Notes: generated by a model from the letters alone, not told the origin. A stretch of 64,000 nucleotides of DNA from CAWDLX01 sp963753485 (GCA_963753485.1 CAVWCL010000020.1:372001-436000), one strand, 5' to 3'. Numbered from the stretch's first letter, positions 22,463-30,253 are shown. Numbers and translations are program-made.

Positions 22463-22650
22463 CTATTCGTCAGAGGCGTTATTAGCCGGGATTGATGCGA
22501 GTGCGACCCGGCCTCGGCTGACTTTCGCGAGGATCTCCTCTGCCGTGGCGGTCCATACGAACGGCTTGGGATCGTTGTTGTTGGCTTGGAGGTATGCCTC
22601 GATCGCAGCGATCAGGTCGGGCACCGACTTGAAGACACCGCGGCGGAGTC
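22463..22650 (-). pseudogene. IS630-family transposase remnant (C-terminal end)
   Basis: The frame encodes RRGVFKSVPDLIAAIEAYLQ, then DPKPFVWTATAEEILAKV, which I recognise as the C-terminal end of IS630-family DDE transposases. The catalytic part is absent and the upstream 35 codons of the open frame do not match. It lies between the phosphotransferase start and the second half of the tRNA array. Confidence 0.75.
22478..22520. repeat. Right copy of the imperfect direct repeat
   Basis: GTTATTAGCCGGGATTGATG and the following GCGAGTGCGACCCGGCC match the left copy at 21409-21452 with a few substitutions and small indels. It forms the 3' end of the transposase remnant. Confidence 0.6.
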
Positions 22651-22834
22651 CCAGGCGGCAGCTCATCGGGAGGTGACCCGGGCCAAGGCGCTTCGTCAAG
22701 CTCTCCAGGATCTCCTGCTGAGCATCAGACATGACCAGAGCAGGGCTCGGAGCGCGCACGAACACACCCTACAACCTGGCGGCGTACTGCGGGCAGGAGC
22801 ACCGGTCGTGCTCGAGCCCCGTACGCGTGACCAT

Positions 22835-22905
22835 TCCGACGTCGCCCAACGGCAAGGCCCCTGGCTGTTAACCAGGTGATCGGGGTTCGAGTCCCTGCGT
22901 CGGAG
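22835..22905 (+). tRNA. tRNA-Asn (GTT)
   Basis: Acceptor TCCGACG pairs perfectly with CGTCGGA, discriminator G, with CCA encoded at 22906-22908. The loop CTGTTAA gives anticodon GTT. It is the first tRNA after the insertion. Confidence 0.9.
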
Positions 22906-22909
22906 CCAC

Positions 22910-22983
22910 GCCCGTGTAGCTCAATCTGGTGGAGTGCCTGTCCTACAAACAGGAGGTCGGGGGTTCGAATCCCTCCGCGGGTA
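22910..22983 (+). tRNA. tRNA-Val (TAC) with C33
   Basis: Acceptor GCCCGTG pairs with CGCGGGT, discriminator A. The loop CCTACAA between CCTGT and ACAGG gives anticodon TAC, with C33. The T-arm is typical of bacterial Val tRNAs. Confidence 0.82.
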
Positions 22984-22996
22984 CGCACGAATGCAT

Positions 22997-23069
22997 GGTG
23001 GCTGTGGTGTACCGGCGTGCATACCAGGCTGTGACCCTGGTGGTCCCGGCTCGACCCCGGGCAGTCACC
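22997..23069 (+). tRNA. tRNA-His (GTG)
   Basis: G-1 at 22997 pairs with discriminator C at 23069, the His identity feature; the acceptor GTGGCTG pairs with CAGTCAC. The loop CTGTGAC gives anticodon GTG. CCA is encoded at 23070-23072. Confidence 0.9.
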
Positions 23070-23073
23070 CCAC

Positions 23074-23154
23074 GGGAGTGCGCCGACGTTGGAGAGTCGG
23101 ACCTGCCTGTAAAGCAGGTGCCTTGCTGAGGGGGTTCGAATCCCCCGGCTCCCA
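23074..23154 (+). tRNA. tRNA-Tyr (GTA)
   Basis: This is a class II tRNA with a variable arm. GGGAGT pairs with GCTCCC (the seventh pair is mismatched) and CCA is encoded at 23155-23157. The loop CTGTAAA between CCTGC and GCAGG gives anticodon GTA. Confidence 0.88.
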
Positions 23155-23158
23155 CCAT

Positions 23159-23231
23159 GCCCTCGTAGCTCAGCGGAAAGAGCACGACGTTCCGAGCGTC
23201 GGGGCCGCTGGTTCGATCCCAGCCGGGGGCG
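23159..23231 (+). tRNA. tRNA-Arg (CCG)
   Basis: Acceptor GCCCTCG pairs with CGGGGGC, discriminator G. The loop TTCCGAG between CGACG and CGTCG gives anticodon CCG. Confidence 0.87.
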
Positions 23232-23236
23232 CGCAG

Positions 23237-23307
23237 AGCCGCATGTCCGAGCGGTCAGGAGCCGGTCTGCAACACCGGTCACGCCGGTTCGAGTCCGGCT
23301 GCGGCTT
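23237..23307 (+). tRNA. tRNA-Cys (GCA)
   Basis: Acceptor AGCCGCA pairs perfectly with TGCGGCT, discriminator T as expected for Cys. The loop CTGCAAC between CCGGT and ACCGG gives anticodon GCA. Confidence 0.87.
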
Positions 23308-23331
23308 CGGACGCCATCCACTGTGCACAGC

Positions 23332-23401
23332 GCAGGCGGGCGCTGGCGGCCCGGCCGCCCCTCATAAGGGCGGAGCGTCCGGATCGACACCGGGGCCTGC
23401 G
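23332..23401 (+). tRNA. tRNA with CAT anticodon (Met type, degenerate)
   Basis: GCAGGC pairs with GCCTGC, with a mismatch at pair 7. The loop CTCATAA between CGCCC and GGGCG gives CAT. The T-loop reads ATCGACA instead of TTCGANN, so function is uncertain; elongator Met, initiator or Ile2 cannot be separated. Confidence 0.6.
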
Positions 23402-23408
23402 ACGGGAA

Positions 23409-23486
23409 CCCTCCGGTGCGAAGCCTTGTCGGCTACTTCTTCTGGTGATGTGACGCCGACCCGGGCGCAGGAACGAACTCGGAGGG
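23409..23486 (+). ncRNA. Candidate Y RNA next to Ro60
   Basis: CCCTCCG (23409-23415) pairs with CGGAGGG (23480-23486), and inside it GTCGGC (23428-23433) pairs with GCCGAC (23455-23460), giving two nested stems separated by an asymmetric internal loop. The 5' strand of that loop reads GGTGCGAAG, which resembles the Ro-binding strand of Y RNAs (GGUCCGAAGG in human Y1); the opposite strand reads GAACGAACT. It lies between the tRNA array and the Ro60 gene, where Y RNAs of bacterial Ro proteins are commonly found. No anticodon or T-arm is present, so it is not a tRNA. Assignment is inference from position and motif. Confidence 0.55.
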
Positions 23487-23509
23487 CCCCACAACTGAAC
23501 CCGCACTTC

Positions 23510-23587
23510 CCGGTGCGAAGGCGAACGGTTACTTCGGCATGAATCAGCCTGTCAAGCTGACCGTGGGTTCAAGTCCCACGCGCCGGT
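23510..23587 (+). ncRNA. tRNA-like element (GTC loop), possible YrlA-type Y RNA
   Basis: CCGGTGC pairs with GCGCCGG as a 7-bp acceptor-like stem and a normal T-arm (GTGGG TTCAAGT CCCAC) is present. A stem TCAGC/GCTGA carries the loop CTGTCAA (GTC, Asp). The 5' part is unusual: GAAG pairs with CTTC around GCGAACGGTTA directly after the acceptor stem, and 8 nt separate this from the anticodon stem. GGTGCGAAG and the GAAG...CTTC arm are shared with the neighbouring candidate Y RNA. It could be a divergent second Asp tRNA or a tRNA-mimicking Y RNA. Confidence 0.55.
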
Positions 23588-23641
23588 CGCCGATCAGATC
23601 TCGGGGAGCACAACTTCAGGCGGCTAGAAAGGAGAACGCCG

Positions 23642-25225
23642 TTGAGCAAGTTCAACACCAGTACGGCCCGGCCGGCCGCCGGCCGTGGCCCGGTCGCCGC
23701 CGACGTGACCCCGTCCGGTCGTACCCATGAGGGCGGCGCCGGTTACGCCCACGACGCCAAGGGCGAGCTGTTCCTGCTCGCGGTGGCCAACGTCGTCGGG
23801 GAGAACACCTTCTACGAGAAGGGCGCGGTCCGCGACCGCCGCTACGCCGACCTGGTTCACACGGTTGCCGCCACGGATCCGCAGTGGATCGGACGGCTGC
23901 TGCGCTGGCTGCGCACCGACGCGAACATGCGCTCGGCGTCGCTGGTCGGCGCACTGGAGGCGGCGAAGGCCATGCTCGCCGCGGACATTCCCGGTGCCCG
24001 GCCGATTGTCAACTCGGTGCTGCAGCGTGCCGACGAGCCCGGCGAGGCCCTCGCCTACTGGACGGCGACGTACGGCCGGGCCGTACCCAAGCCGGTCAAG
24101 CGTGGCATCGCCGACGCCGTGGCCCGGCTGTACACCCAGCGGTCCCTGCTCAAGTACGACACCGCGTCGCACGGCTTCCGGTTCGCCGACGTCATCGACC
24201 TGGTGCACCCCGTGCCGGCCGCAGACAAGCCGTGGCAGGGTGACCTGTTCGCGCACGCGCTCGACCGCCGGCACGGCCACGACACCGACGTCCGAGCGTC
24301 ACTGCGGATGCTGGCCGCCAATGTGGCCCTGCGCCGCGCCACGGCCGACGACCCGAGCGTGCTGCTCGACCCGGAGATGCTCGCCGCCGCCGGCATGACG
24401 TGGGAGGACGTGCTGTCGCAGGCCGGTTCGACGCTGGACAAGGCCCGGCTGTGGACCGCGCTGATCCCGAGCATGGGCTACATGGCGCTGCTGCGTAATC
24501 TGCGCAACTTCGACGAGGCCGGCGTCTCCGACGAGGTGGCGACGCAGGTGGCGGCGAAGCTGTCCGATCCGGCGGAGGTCGCCCGGTCGCGGCAGTTCCC
24601 GTACCGGTTCCTCGCCGCGTACGAGCAGGCGCGGTCGTTGCGGTGGGGGCCCGCATTGGATCGCGCGCTGCAGTTGTCGCTGGCGAACCTGCCGGCGCTG
24701 CCCGGTGGGTCGCTGATCCTGGTCGACACGTCGGCGTCGATGTCGTCGGGTGGGTTCTCGGCCCGCTCGACGATGAGCCCGGTCAAGGCGGCCGCCGTGT
24801 TCGGGGTCGCGCTCGCCGCCCGCGGCGAGCAGGTGGATCTGTACGGATTCGCCGACGGTGTCTTCCGCCACCAGGTGGCCAAGGGTGCGTCGGTGATTCG
24901 GGAGATTGACCGGTTCATCGCCCGGGTCGGTGAGGTCGGGCACGGTACCCGCATCGCCGAGTCGATCAAGGCGACGCTGCGCGGCCAGGACCGGGTGTTC
25001 GTCATCTCCGACATGCAGACCTTCGCCCCCGGTGCGCACACCGGCACCGTCACCGAGGTCGTACCGCGCAGCACCCCGCTGTACGGGTTCAACCTCGGCG
25101 GCTACCGGCGGACCGCGTTCAACGCCGGGGCACCCAACCGGATCGAGTTCGGTGGCTTGACCGACGCGACGTTCCGGATGATCCCACTGATCGAGGCGGG
25201 CCGGAACGCGGACTGGCCGTTCTGA
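23642..25225 (+). CDS. TROVE-domain Ro60 ortholog
   Basis: The 527-residue protein starts with TTG at 23642, 7 nt after AGAAAGGAGA. The N-terminal ~330 residues are the HEAT-repeat-like TROVE ring (for example FLLAVANVVGENTFYEKG and LIPSMGYMALLRNLRNFDEAG), and the C-terminal part is a von Willebrand A-like domain with an intact MIDAS: D362-T-S364-A-S366. Ro60 rings bind Y RNA on the outer surface and ends of misfolded or structured RNAs in the central hole; bacterial orthologs assist rRNA maturation and RNA decay. Its place directly after the tRNA array and two Y-RNA-like elements suggests one unit in which Ro60 handles array-derived RNAs. No rtcB gene is adjacent. A hairpin terminator follows. 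Confidence 0.9.
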   Translation: MSKFNTSTARPAAGRGPVAADVTPSGRTHEGGAGYAHDAKGELFLLAVANVVGENTFYEKGAVRDRRYADLVHTVAATDPQWIGRLLRWLRTDANMRSASLVGALEAAKAMLAADIPGARPIVNSVLQRADEPGEALAYWTATYGRAVPKPVKRGIADAVARLYTQRSLLKYDTASHGFRFADVIDLVHPVPAADKPWQGDLFAHALDRRHGHDTDVRASLRMLAANVALRRATADDPSVLLDPEMLAAAGMTWEDVLSQAGSTLDKARLWTALIPSMGYMALLRNLRNFDEAGVSDEVATQVAAKLSDPAEVARSRQFPYRFLAAYEQARSLRWGPALDRALQLSLANLPALPGGSLILVDTSASMSSGGFSARSTMSPVKAAAVFGVALAARGEQVDLYGFADGVFRHQVAKGASVIREIDRFIARVGEVGHGTRIAESIKATLRGQDRVFVISDMQTFAPGAHTGTVTEVVPRSTPLYGFNLGGYRRTAFNAGAPNRIEFGGLTDATFRMIPLIEAGRNADWPF

Positions 25226-25251
25226 CCCAGCCGCGTGGCCGTGCCACGACA

Positions 25252-25280
25252 CCCGCCCCAGCGATCTTTGCTGGGGCGGG
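25252..25280 (+). terminator. Hairpin terminator after Ro60
   Basis: CCCGCCCCAGC pairs with GCTGGGGCGGG around a 7-nt loop (GATCTTT), an 11-bp GC-rich stem without T-tract, as usual in actinobacteria. It starts 26 nt after the Ro60 stop and probably ends the array-Ro60 transcript. Confidence 0.75.
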
Positions 25281-25350
25281 CGGGTCAGGCGGGGGGAGCA
25301 GGGTGGTGAAATGGTGCTCACCTGCGGCGACCGAGCAGAAAGGCAATGTC

Positions 25351-26097
25351 ATGTCCAGCGCGCGGTTGTACGACACCATCGGAGCCACCTACACCGTGAC
25401 CCGGCGCACGGAACCGCGCATCGCCGCGCAGGTCTGGGCTGCTCTCGGCGATGCCCGGACCGTGCTGAATGTCGGGGCGGGGACCGGATCCTACGAGCCC
25501 CCCGACCGTAGCGTCCTGGCGGTGGAACCGTCGGCGGTCATGCGTGCGCAGCGTCCCATGGGCGCAGCGCCATGCGTGGCTGCGGACGCGGCGAGCCTTC
25601 CGTTCGCCGACCAGTCCTTCGACGCCGCGATGGCCTTTGCCACCGTCCACCATTGGCCGGATCCGATCGCCGGCCTGCGCGAGATGCGGCGCGTCGCTCG
25701 CCACGTGGTGGTGTTCACGCACGACACCAGTGACACCGGATGGCTTCGCCGGTTCTGGCTCACCCGCGACTACCTGCCTGAGGTCGCGAACCTCCTGGTC
25801 GGCCGTCCTTCGCTCACCGAGTTGGCCGGCGCGATCGGAGCGCGGATGGAGCCGGTGCTCATTCCGTGGGACTGCGCCGACGGCTTCTTCGAGGCCTACT
25901 GGCGTCGGCCCGAGGCGTACCTGGACGAGAATGTCCGTCGCGGAGTATCGGTGTGGGCCAAAGTCGGGCCGGACGCCGAGCAGAGGGCAATGCGCAGCCT
26001 CCGTGACGATCTCGCCTCTGGCCGGTGGGCCGAACGCAACCGCGACCTCGTCGACCTCGACGCGGCTGAGCTTGGTCTTCGCCTGCTCATCGCCTGA
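25351..26097 (+). CDS. Class I SAM-dependent methyltransferase
   Basis: This 248-residue protein has the methyltransferase signature VLNVGAGTGSYE (motif I), an acidic AVEPS after strand 2, AASLPFADQSFDAAMAFATVHHW (motif II/III) and LREMRRVARHVVVF. It is closest to the UbiE/methyltransferase-11 type acting on small molecules; the substrate is not evident. ATG at 25351 follows AGAAAGG; a GTG-like longer frame from 25303 lacks a good site. It stands alone behind the Ro60 terminator and converges with the hydrolase gene. Confidence 0.83.
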   Translation: MSSARLYDTIGATYTVTRRTEPRIAAQVWAALGDARTVLNVGAGTGSYEPPDRSVLAVEPSAVMRAQRPMGAAPCVAADAASLPFADQSFDAAMAFATVHHWPDPIAGLREMRRVARHVVVFTHDTSDTGWLRRFWLTRDYLPEVANLLVGRPSLTELAGAIGARMEPVLIPWDCADGFFEAYWRRPEAYLDENVRRGVSVWAKVGPDAEQRAMRSLRDDLASGRWAERNRDLVDLDAAELGLRLLIA

Positions 26098-26112
26098 AGG
26101 CTGATTGGCGCG

Positions 26113-26982
26113 CTACCGGTGTGCTGACAGCCACGCATGCACTTCGGGTACGCGATTGTGCAGCAGCGTCATGTGCCCATCGTGGTCGAGCAGTCGGGCC
26201 TCGACGCCGGGAATGTGCCCGGCCAGCCATTCGCCGTGGCCGAACGGCGAGAACATGTCCTGCCGGCCGTGCAGTAGCAGGACCGGGACAGCGATGTCCG
26301 CGAGGTCAAATCCCCACGGCCTGAGCAAGCAGTTGTCGTCCCACCATCCCTCGTTGCCCGGCGCCAGCCCGTCCTTCACGCAGGACAACATGAACGCGTC
26401 CAGCTCGCCGCCCATGACCGCCGCATCTGGCGGCGAGACCATCGACGCAAGCCCCCGCGCCGCATCCTCGGGCGATGCGGCCAGGAGGTCTTCCCGGTCC
26501 TCGTCCATTTTCCTCCTGGCCGCGGGCTCATCGGTGAAGAACAGGCGGGTGTCATCGACATTGCCCTGGCCCATGCCAGCGAAATAGTCAAGGTCCTCGG
26601 CGTGAAACGGTGCCAGCGAGGCAAGTGAGGCAGCAGCAGTCACCAGATCCGGGAGCAGCGCAGCGCACGCCAGCACGTGCGGGCCGCCGCCCGAGATGCC
26701 CCACGTCGCCAAGCGATCGATGCCCAGCTCAGCGCAGATCGCGCGGACATCGCCGGCGCAGTCGGCGACGGTGCGACCCGGCTGGGGCGAGGAGTCCCCG
26801 TAGCCGGGTCTGTCGTAGCCGATGAGCCGCAGCCCGCGCCCGGCGGCATCGCGCACATGCGGGCCATAAAGGTGCCGCGAGCTCGGCGTGCCGTGGTGGA
26901 CGAGGACCGGCCGGCCAGCGGGATCGCCGTAATCTTCGACCGCCAGCGTCCGGCCGTCTGGGGTGTGAACCGTGTGCTGCAC
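26113..26982 (-). CDS. Alpha/beta-hydrolase
   Basis: The 289-residue protein has the alpha/beta-hydrolase fold with HHGTPSSRHLY oxyanion region, nucleophile elbow G-I-S97-G-G, an acid in LLHGRQDMF and catalytic His in DHDGHMT. A helical cap of about 100 residues follows the nucleophile. The family cleaves esters, amides or C-C bonds, or acts as proline-iminopeptidase-like enzymes; the substrate is unknown. It converges with the methyltransferase gene with a 15-nt gap and has no partners upstream. Confidence 0.83.
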   Translation of the reverse strand: MQHTVHTPDGRTLAVEDYGDPAGRPVLVHHGTPSSRHLYGPHVRDAAGRGLRLIGYDRPGYGDSSPQPGRTVADCAGDVRAICAELGIDRLATWGISGGGPHVLACAALLPDLVTAAASLASLAPFHAEDLDYFAGMGQGNVDDTRLFFTDEPAARRKMDEDREDLLAASPEDAARGLASMVSPPDAAVMGGELDAFMLSCVKDGLAPGNEGWWDDNCLLRPWGFDLADIAVPVLLLHGRQDMFSPFGHGEWLAGHIPGVEARLLDHDGHMTLLHNRVPEVHAWLSAHR

Positions 26983-27465
26983 CTTGCCCCCTTCCGCACC
27001 GCGCCGTGGTGGAAGCGTACGTGTTCACCGGCGAGCTCGCCATGGATCGCGGTCAACGCTACGACTGCACCCTGAAATTCCCATGTGGATGGTTGCCAGC
27101 TGGCTCGCAGCGCCGTCGGGCTGCCGAGCAACCGGCTCACCGGCCGATCGAACCTCAGGGTGCAGCGGTACCAACCCTTCCTCGCGTCACGTCCCGAGGA
27201 TTGTCAGCGTCCGGTTCGCGTACGCGTTCAGTTGGAAGCGGTACCCGACCGCCCAGACCCCGGTGGGACCGCCCGGGGCGACCCCGTGAGGTACGGGTTC
27301 GAGAACGCGGCGGTGGTGTCCCGCGTCCACGAGGCGCCCGAGCTGGTCGAGGAGGTTCGCCTACGAGCTGGACCGGATGGACTGTGGCGACCGCCGTTGC
27401 GGTGATGATGGGACGGTGGCCCGGGGTGATCCGTCTGGCCCGATGCGCTCAGCGGGCTCAGCACG
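26983..27465. other. Gap without a recognisable gene
   Basis: All frames in this interval give low-complexity Arg/Pro/Gly-rich translations and none resembles a family I know. It contains the upstream region of the hydrolase and probably decayed coding sequence. Confidence 0.5.
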
Positions 27466-27855
27466 ATGTCCCGCGCGGGGCACGCCGATGTCCACGTACG
27501 CCCGCTGGCCTATGACGACGTACCGGTGGTCGAGGCGGTCGCCGACACCGTGCTGGCCTCATGGCTGGCCAGCCGACCGTTTTCACCCGCCGGGGTTCGT
27601 ATGGCCGGGCGAGATGGCGTACGCCGGGTCTTCTCGCCCCGGTGCGGTGTCGCTCGGCGATCACGGGGGCCGCCGTTCCCGGGCTGATCTGTGTCCTGGT
27701 CGACGTACTGCCCTGGGCCGAGGAGGACGATGGGCCGCTGGCCGCGACGGTCTTCGCGCTCAACCGGGACGAGGAGAGTTGGCGATCGTGGCTGCGCGGG
27801 TTGCCGCGGAGCGCACCGGGCAGGGCTCGTGCGCTCCGCGGCGCGGCGCGGTGGT
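27466..27855 (+). pseudogene. Possible decayed acetyltransferase-like gene
   Basis: From 27466 a frame reads ADVHVRPLAYDDVPVVEAVAD, like the first strand and helix of a GNAT acetyltransferase, and stops at 27687. A later frame, shifted, reads LICVLVDVLPWAEEDDGPLA and LNRDEESWRSWLRGLP. Neither is a complete protein, so I read this as a frameshifted remnant; the family is uncertain. Confidence 0.3.
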
Positions 27856-27859
27856 CAGG

Positions 27860-29260
27860 TCAGTGTGCGCCGGCCATGACTGCGGGCAGGTCCGTGCTCA
27901 CGGCTGGCCGGACGGTCCGCCGTGGGAACAGGACCCGTCGCAGGATGGCGGGCGCGAACAGGGTCTGCGGCGGCCGGGTGAGGTTGATGGTTTCGTGGAA
28001 TGCGACGGCGACGACCGGATCGGTCTTGGCCGCGTCGAGCAGCCGGGCGACGTAGGCGTTCAGCATACGGATCTTCGTGGTCCGTTTTCCGACCGTGGTC
28101 GCAACCGCCAGATCGCCGCCTGCGGCCAGTTCCCACGGGGTGTCAATGACGCGGGCCGCCCGGGCGTAGAACCGGCGCGGCAGGTCCGCGGGCGACTCGC
28201 GTAGGCAGTCGCGCAGGGCCACGGCCTCGGCCGCCGCCACCGTCATGCCCTGCCCGTAGACCGGGTTGAAGGCACACAGTGCGTCGCCCATGACGAGGTA
28301 GCCGTCCGGCACCAGGCCGAGCCGCTCGAAGCGGCGGCGCACGCTGGCCGGCGCCCGGAAGCGTCGCGGCTCGGTCAGCGGTTCGGCGTTGTCGACGACG
28401 TGGTGCAGGTCCGCGATCGGGAGTCGGTGGGCGAACTCGTCGAAGCCCTGCGGGTCCGTCGGCGGGATGTCGTGCCCGATCCCGATCAACGTGAGCATCC
28501 ACCGGTCGCCCTCGATCGGGATGAGCACCATGCTGTGAGGGTCCGTGGGCGAGAGCGAGTTGATCGCACCGGCGTAACCGCTGGGCAGCGGCCCGCGCCG
28601 GACGTACTGCCGGCTGGCGTAGCCGACCTGGGCCGCGATGGTCTCCTCGGCTGGTCGCGGGTAACCAAGCTCGGCCAACCACGTCGTACTCCGGTTGCCC
28701 CGCCCGGTCGCGTCCACGACGAGGTCCGCGGCGAGCTCCTCGAGCGGGCCGCCGCCGGCTGGCAACAGCTGCACCCCGTCCACCCGGCGACCGTGGTCCC
28801 CGGTCCGCAGGCCGGAGGCCTCGTACCCGCCGCGAATCTCCACATTGGTGAGTCGACCGACCCGTGTGCGAACGTAGTCTTCGAGGGTCGGCCGGCTGAC
28901 CGCGATGGCGACCAGGTCGGATGGCGCGGCGCTGAGCATGCGGCCGGCGTGGAACCACGCGATGTCACTCACCAGATCGACCGCGGTGGCGCCCAGAGCG
29001 GTCAGATCACCGGTGAAGCCGGGGAAGAACTCCTCCAGAATCTCCCGACCCTTGGCCAGGAGACCGTGCGCGTGGTGTCCCTGGGGGACGCCCTTACGCG
29101 CACCGGTGCCGGTGAGATCGTCGCGGTCGACCACAATCACATGGTCGAAGGTGTCGCCGAGTGCGCGGGCGGCGAGTAGGCCCGCCATGCTCGCACCGAG
29201 CACGACCGCGTTTCGGTGAGGGTTGGCGCCGCGGTCGTGAAGATGATCTGCCGTGTTCAA
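27860..29260 (-). CDS. FAD-dependent monooxygenase/oxidoreductase
   Basis: The protein of about 466 residues has an N-terminal Rossmann FAD motif (AVVLGASMAGLLAARAL), the DG-like middle element LVVDATGRGNRS and a late GD motif (YLVMGDALCAFNPVYGQGM), the pattern of p-hydroxybenzoate-hydroxylase-type flavoproteins and geranylgeranyl-reductase-like enzymes. TTG at 29260 is chosen because GAAGGAGG precedes it by 5 nt; earlier in-frame codons lack a site. It is monocistronic and divergent from the membrane protein gene at 29525. The substrate is unknown; many actinomycete relatives are orphan oxidoreductases of lipids or aromatics. Confidence 0.83.
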   Translation of the reverse strand: MNTADHLHDRGANPHRNAVVLGASMAGLLAARALGDTFDHVIVVDRDDLTGTGARKGVPQGHHAHGLLAKGREILEEFFPGFTGDLTALGATAVDLVSDIAWFHAGRMLSAAPSDLVAIAVSRPTLEDYVRTRVGRLTNVEIRGGYEASGLRTGDHGRRVDGVQLLPAGGGPLEELAADLVVDATGRGNRSTTWLAELGYPRPAEETIAAQVGYASRQYVRRGPLPSGYAGAINSLSPTDPHSMVLIPIEGDRWMLTLIGIGHDIPPTDPQGFDEFAHRLPIADLHHVVDNAEPLTEPRRFRAPASVRRRFERLGLVPDGYLVMGDALCAFNPVYGQGMTVAAAEAVALRDCLRESPADLPRRFYARAARVIDTPWELAAGGDLAVATTVGKRTTKIRMLNAYVARLLDAAKTDPVVAVAFHETINLTRPPQTLFAPAILRRVLFPRRTVRPAVSTDLPAVMAGAH

Positions 29261-29524
29261 AACTCCTCCTTCGTCGATGCCAGCAGACCATCGGTGCGGA
29301 GGTTGGCTGTATGTCGATGTACGCAGACCCGTGGTGGTCAGGATCACGCCGGCGCTGGCTCACGAACGACACCGACCGGTCCGGGTCCACCCGACGGGCC
29401 TGAGCGGCGCGATCACCCTGGAACGGGCCCCTTGGCCCGCTCCCCGGGGTCGATCGGCCCTACCTCCCCTCCGGCCACGGGGGAGTGTCGGGTGGCGGGC
29501 CATTTGGGCTCCGAGGAGGCCACT

Positions 29525-30253
29525 ATGTCGACCACCGTCGGACAGGCACCGGTGCAATCGCGACCTGATATCCCGACTAAGGAATGGCCAGAGGTGCTCC
29601 GGCCGATACTGCTCGCGGCCGGGATCGGCGCTTCCGTGTTCTACGTCCTCGCCCTCGTGCTGGGACCTGTGCGGTGGCAGGGTTACAGCTCAACAAACCA
29701 AACGATCAGCGAGCTGTTCGCCATCGACGCTCCCTCTCGACCGCTGGTCGTTTCCCTCCTGTTCGTCAGCGGCGTTCTTGCGCTGGCCTTCGGGTTCGGA
29801 GTCCTGTGGTCAGGGGGTCGCAGCCGCGCTCTGCGGGTCACCGGCTGGGCGCTGGTCACAATCGGAGTCGTCGATCAGGCCGGCCCCTTCTTTCCTATGC
29901 ACATGCGGGCGGCTCTCGCCCAGGGCGGGGGCACGTTCAGCGACACGATGCACATAACCCTCACCATCGCGATCTCGCTGCTTTCCGTACTGGCTATGGC
30001 CTTCGGCGCCGCAGCGTTTGGGAACTGGTTCCGGGTCTACTCCGTCGCTACGATCCTGACGCTGGTCGCGTTCGGCGCGACGGCCTCGGTGCAGGCTGGC
30101 GCTCTCGCTACGAACGAGCCCACGCCCTGGCAGGGCGTGTATGAGCGCATCAACGTGGTGGCCTACCTGCTGTGGATGGTCGTGCTTGCCATCATCCTCT
30201 TGCGCGCCCGAACGATTGCGTCCATCGGGGCGGTGTCCGACACACCGGGATGA
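29525..30253 (+). CDS. DUF998-type six-helix membrane protein
   Basis: This 242-residue protein contains about six hydrophobic helices (ILLAAGIGASVFYVLALVLG, LVVSLLFVSGVLALAFGFGV, WALVTIGVVDQAG, and three more), with YSSTNQTISELFAIDAPSRP after the first helix and FPMHMR in the middle, which match the DUF998 family. ATG at 29525 follows GGAGG. No function is established for the family; no clear operon partner is present. Confidence 0.8.
   Translation: MSTTVGQAPVQSRPDIPTKEWPEVLRPILLAAGIGASVFYVLALVLGPVRWQGYSSTNQTISELFAIDAPSRPLVVSLLFVSGVLALAFGFGVLWSGGRSRALRVTGWALVTIGVVDQAGPFFPMHMRAALAQGGGTFSDTMHITLTIAISLLSVLAMAFGAAAFGNWFRVYSVATILTLVAFGATASVQAGALATNEPTPWQGVYERINVVAYLLWMVVLAIILLRARTIASIGAVSDTPG

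Noticed and set aside
22925..23542. Several 60-220 codon frames across the tRNA genes
   Set aside because: They run through well-formed tRNA genes; the repeated GSIPAGGA- or GFESR-like peptides are simply translated T-arms.
19618..23587. CRISPR array
   Set aside because: Regular spacing and recurrent GGTTCGA motifs come from T-arms of tRNA genes with different anticodons; there are no identical repeats and no cas genes.
26983..27465. Small frames on both strands
   Set aside because: All are Arg/Pro/Gly-rich without family resemblance, and overlapping frames on both strands contradict each other.
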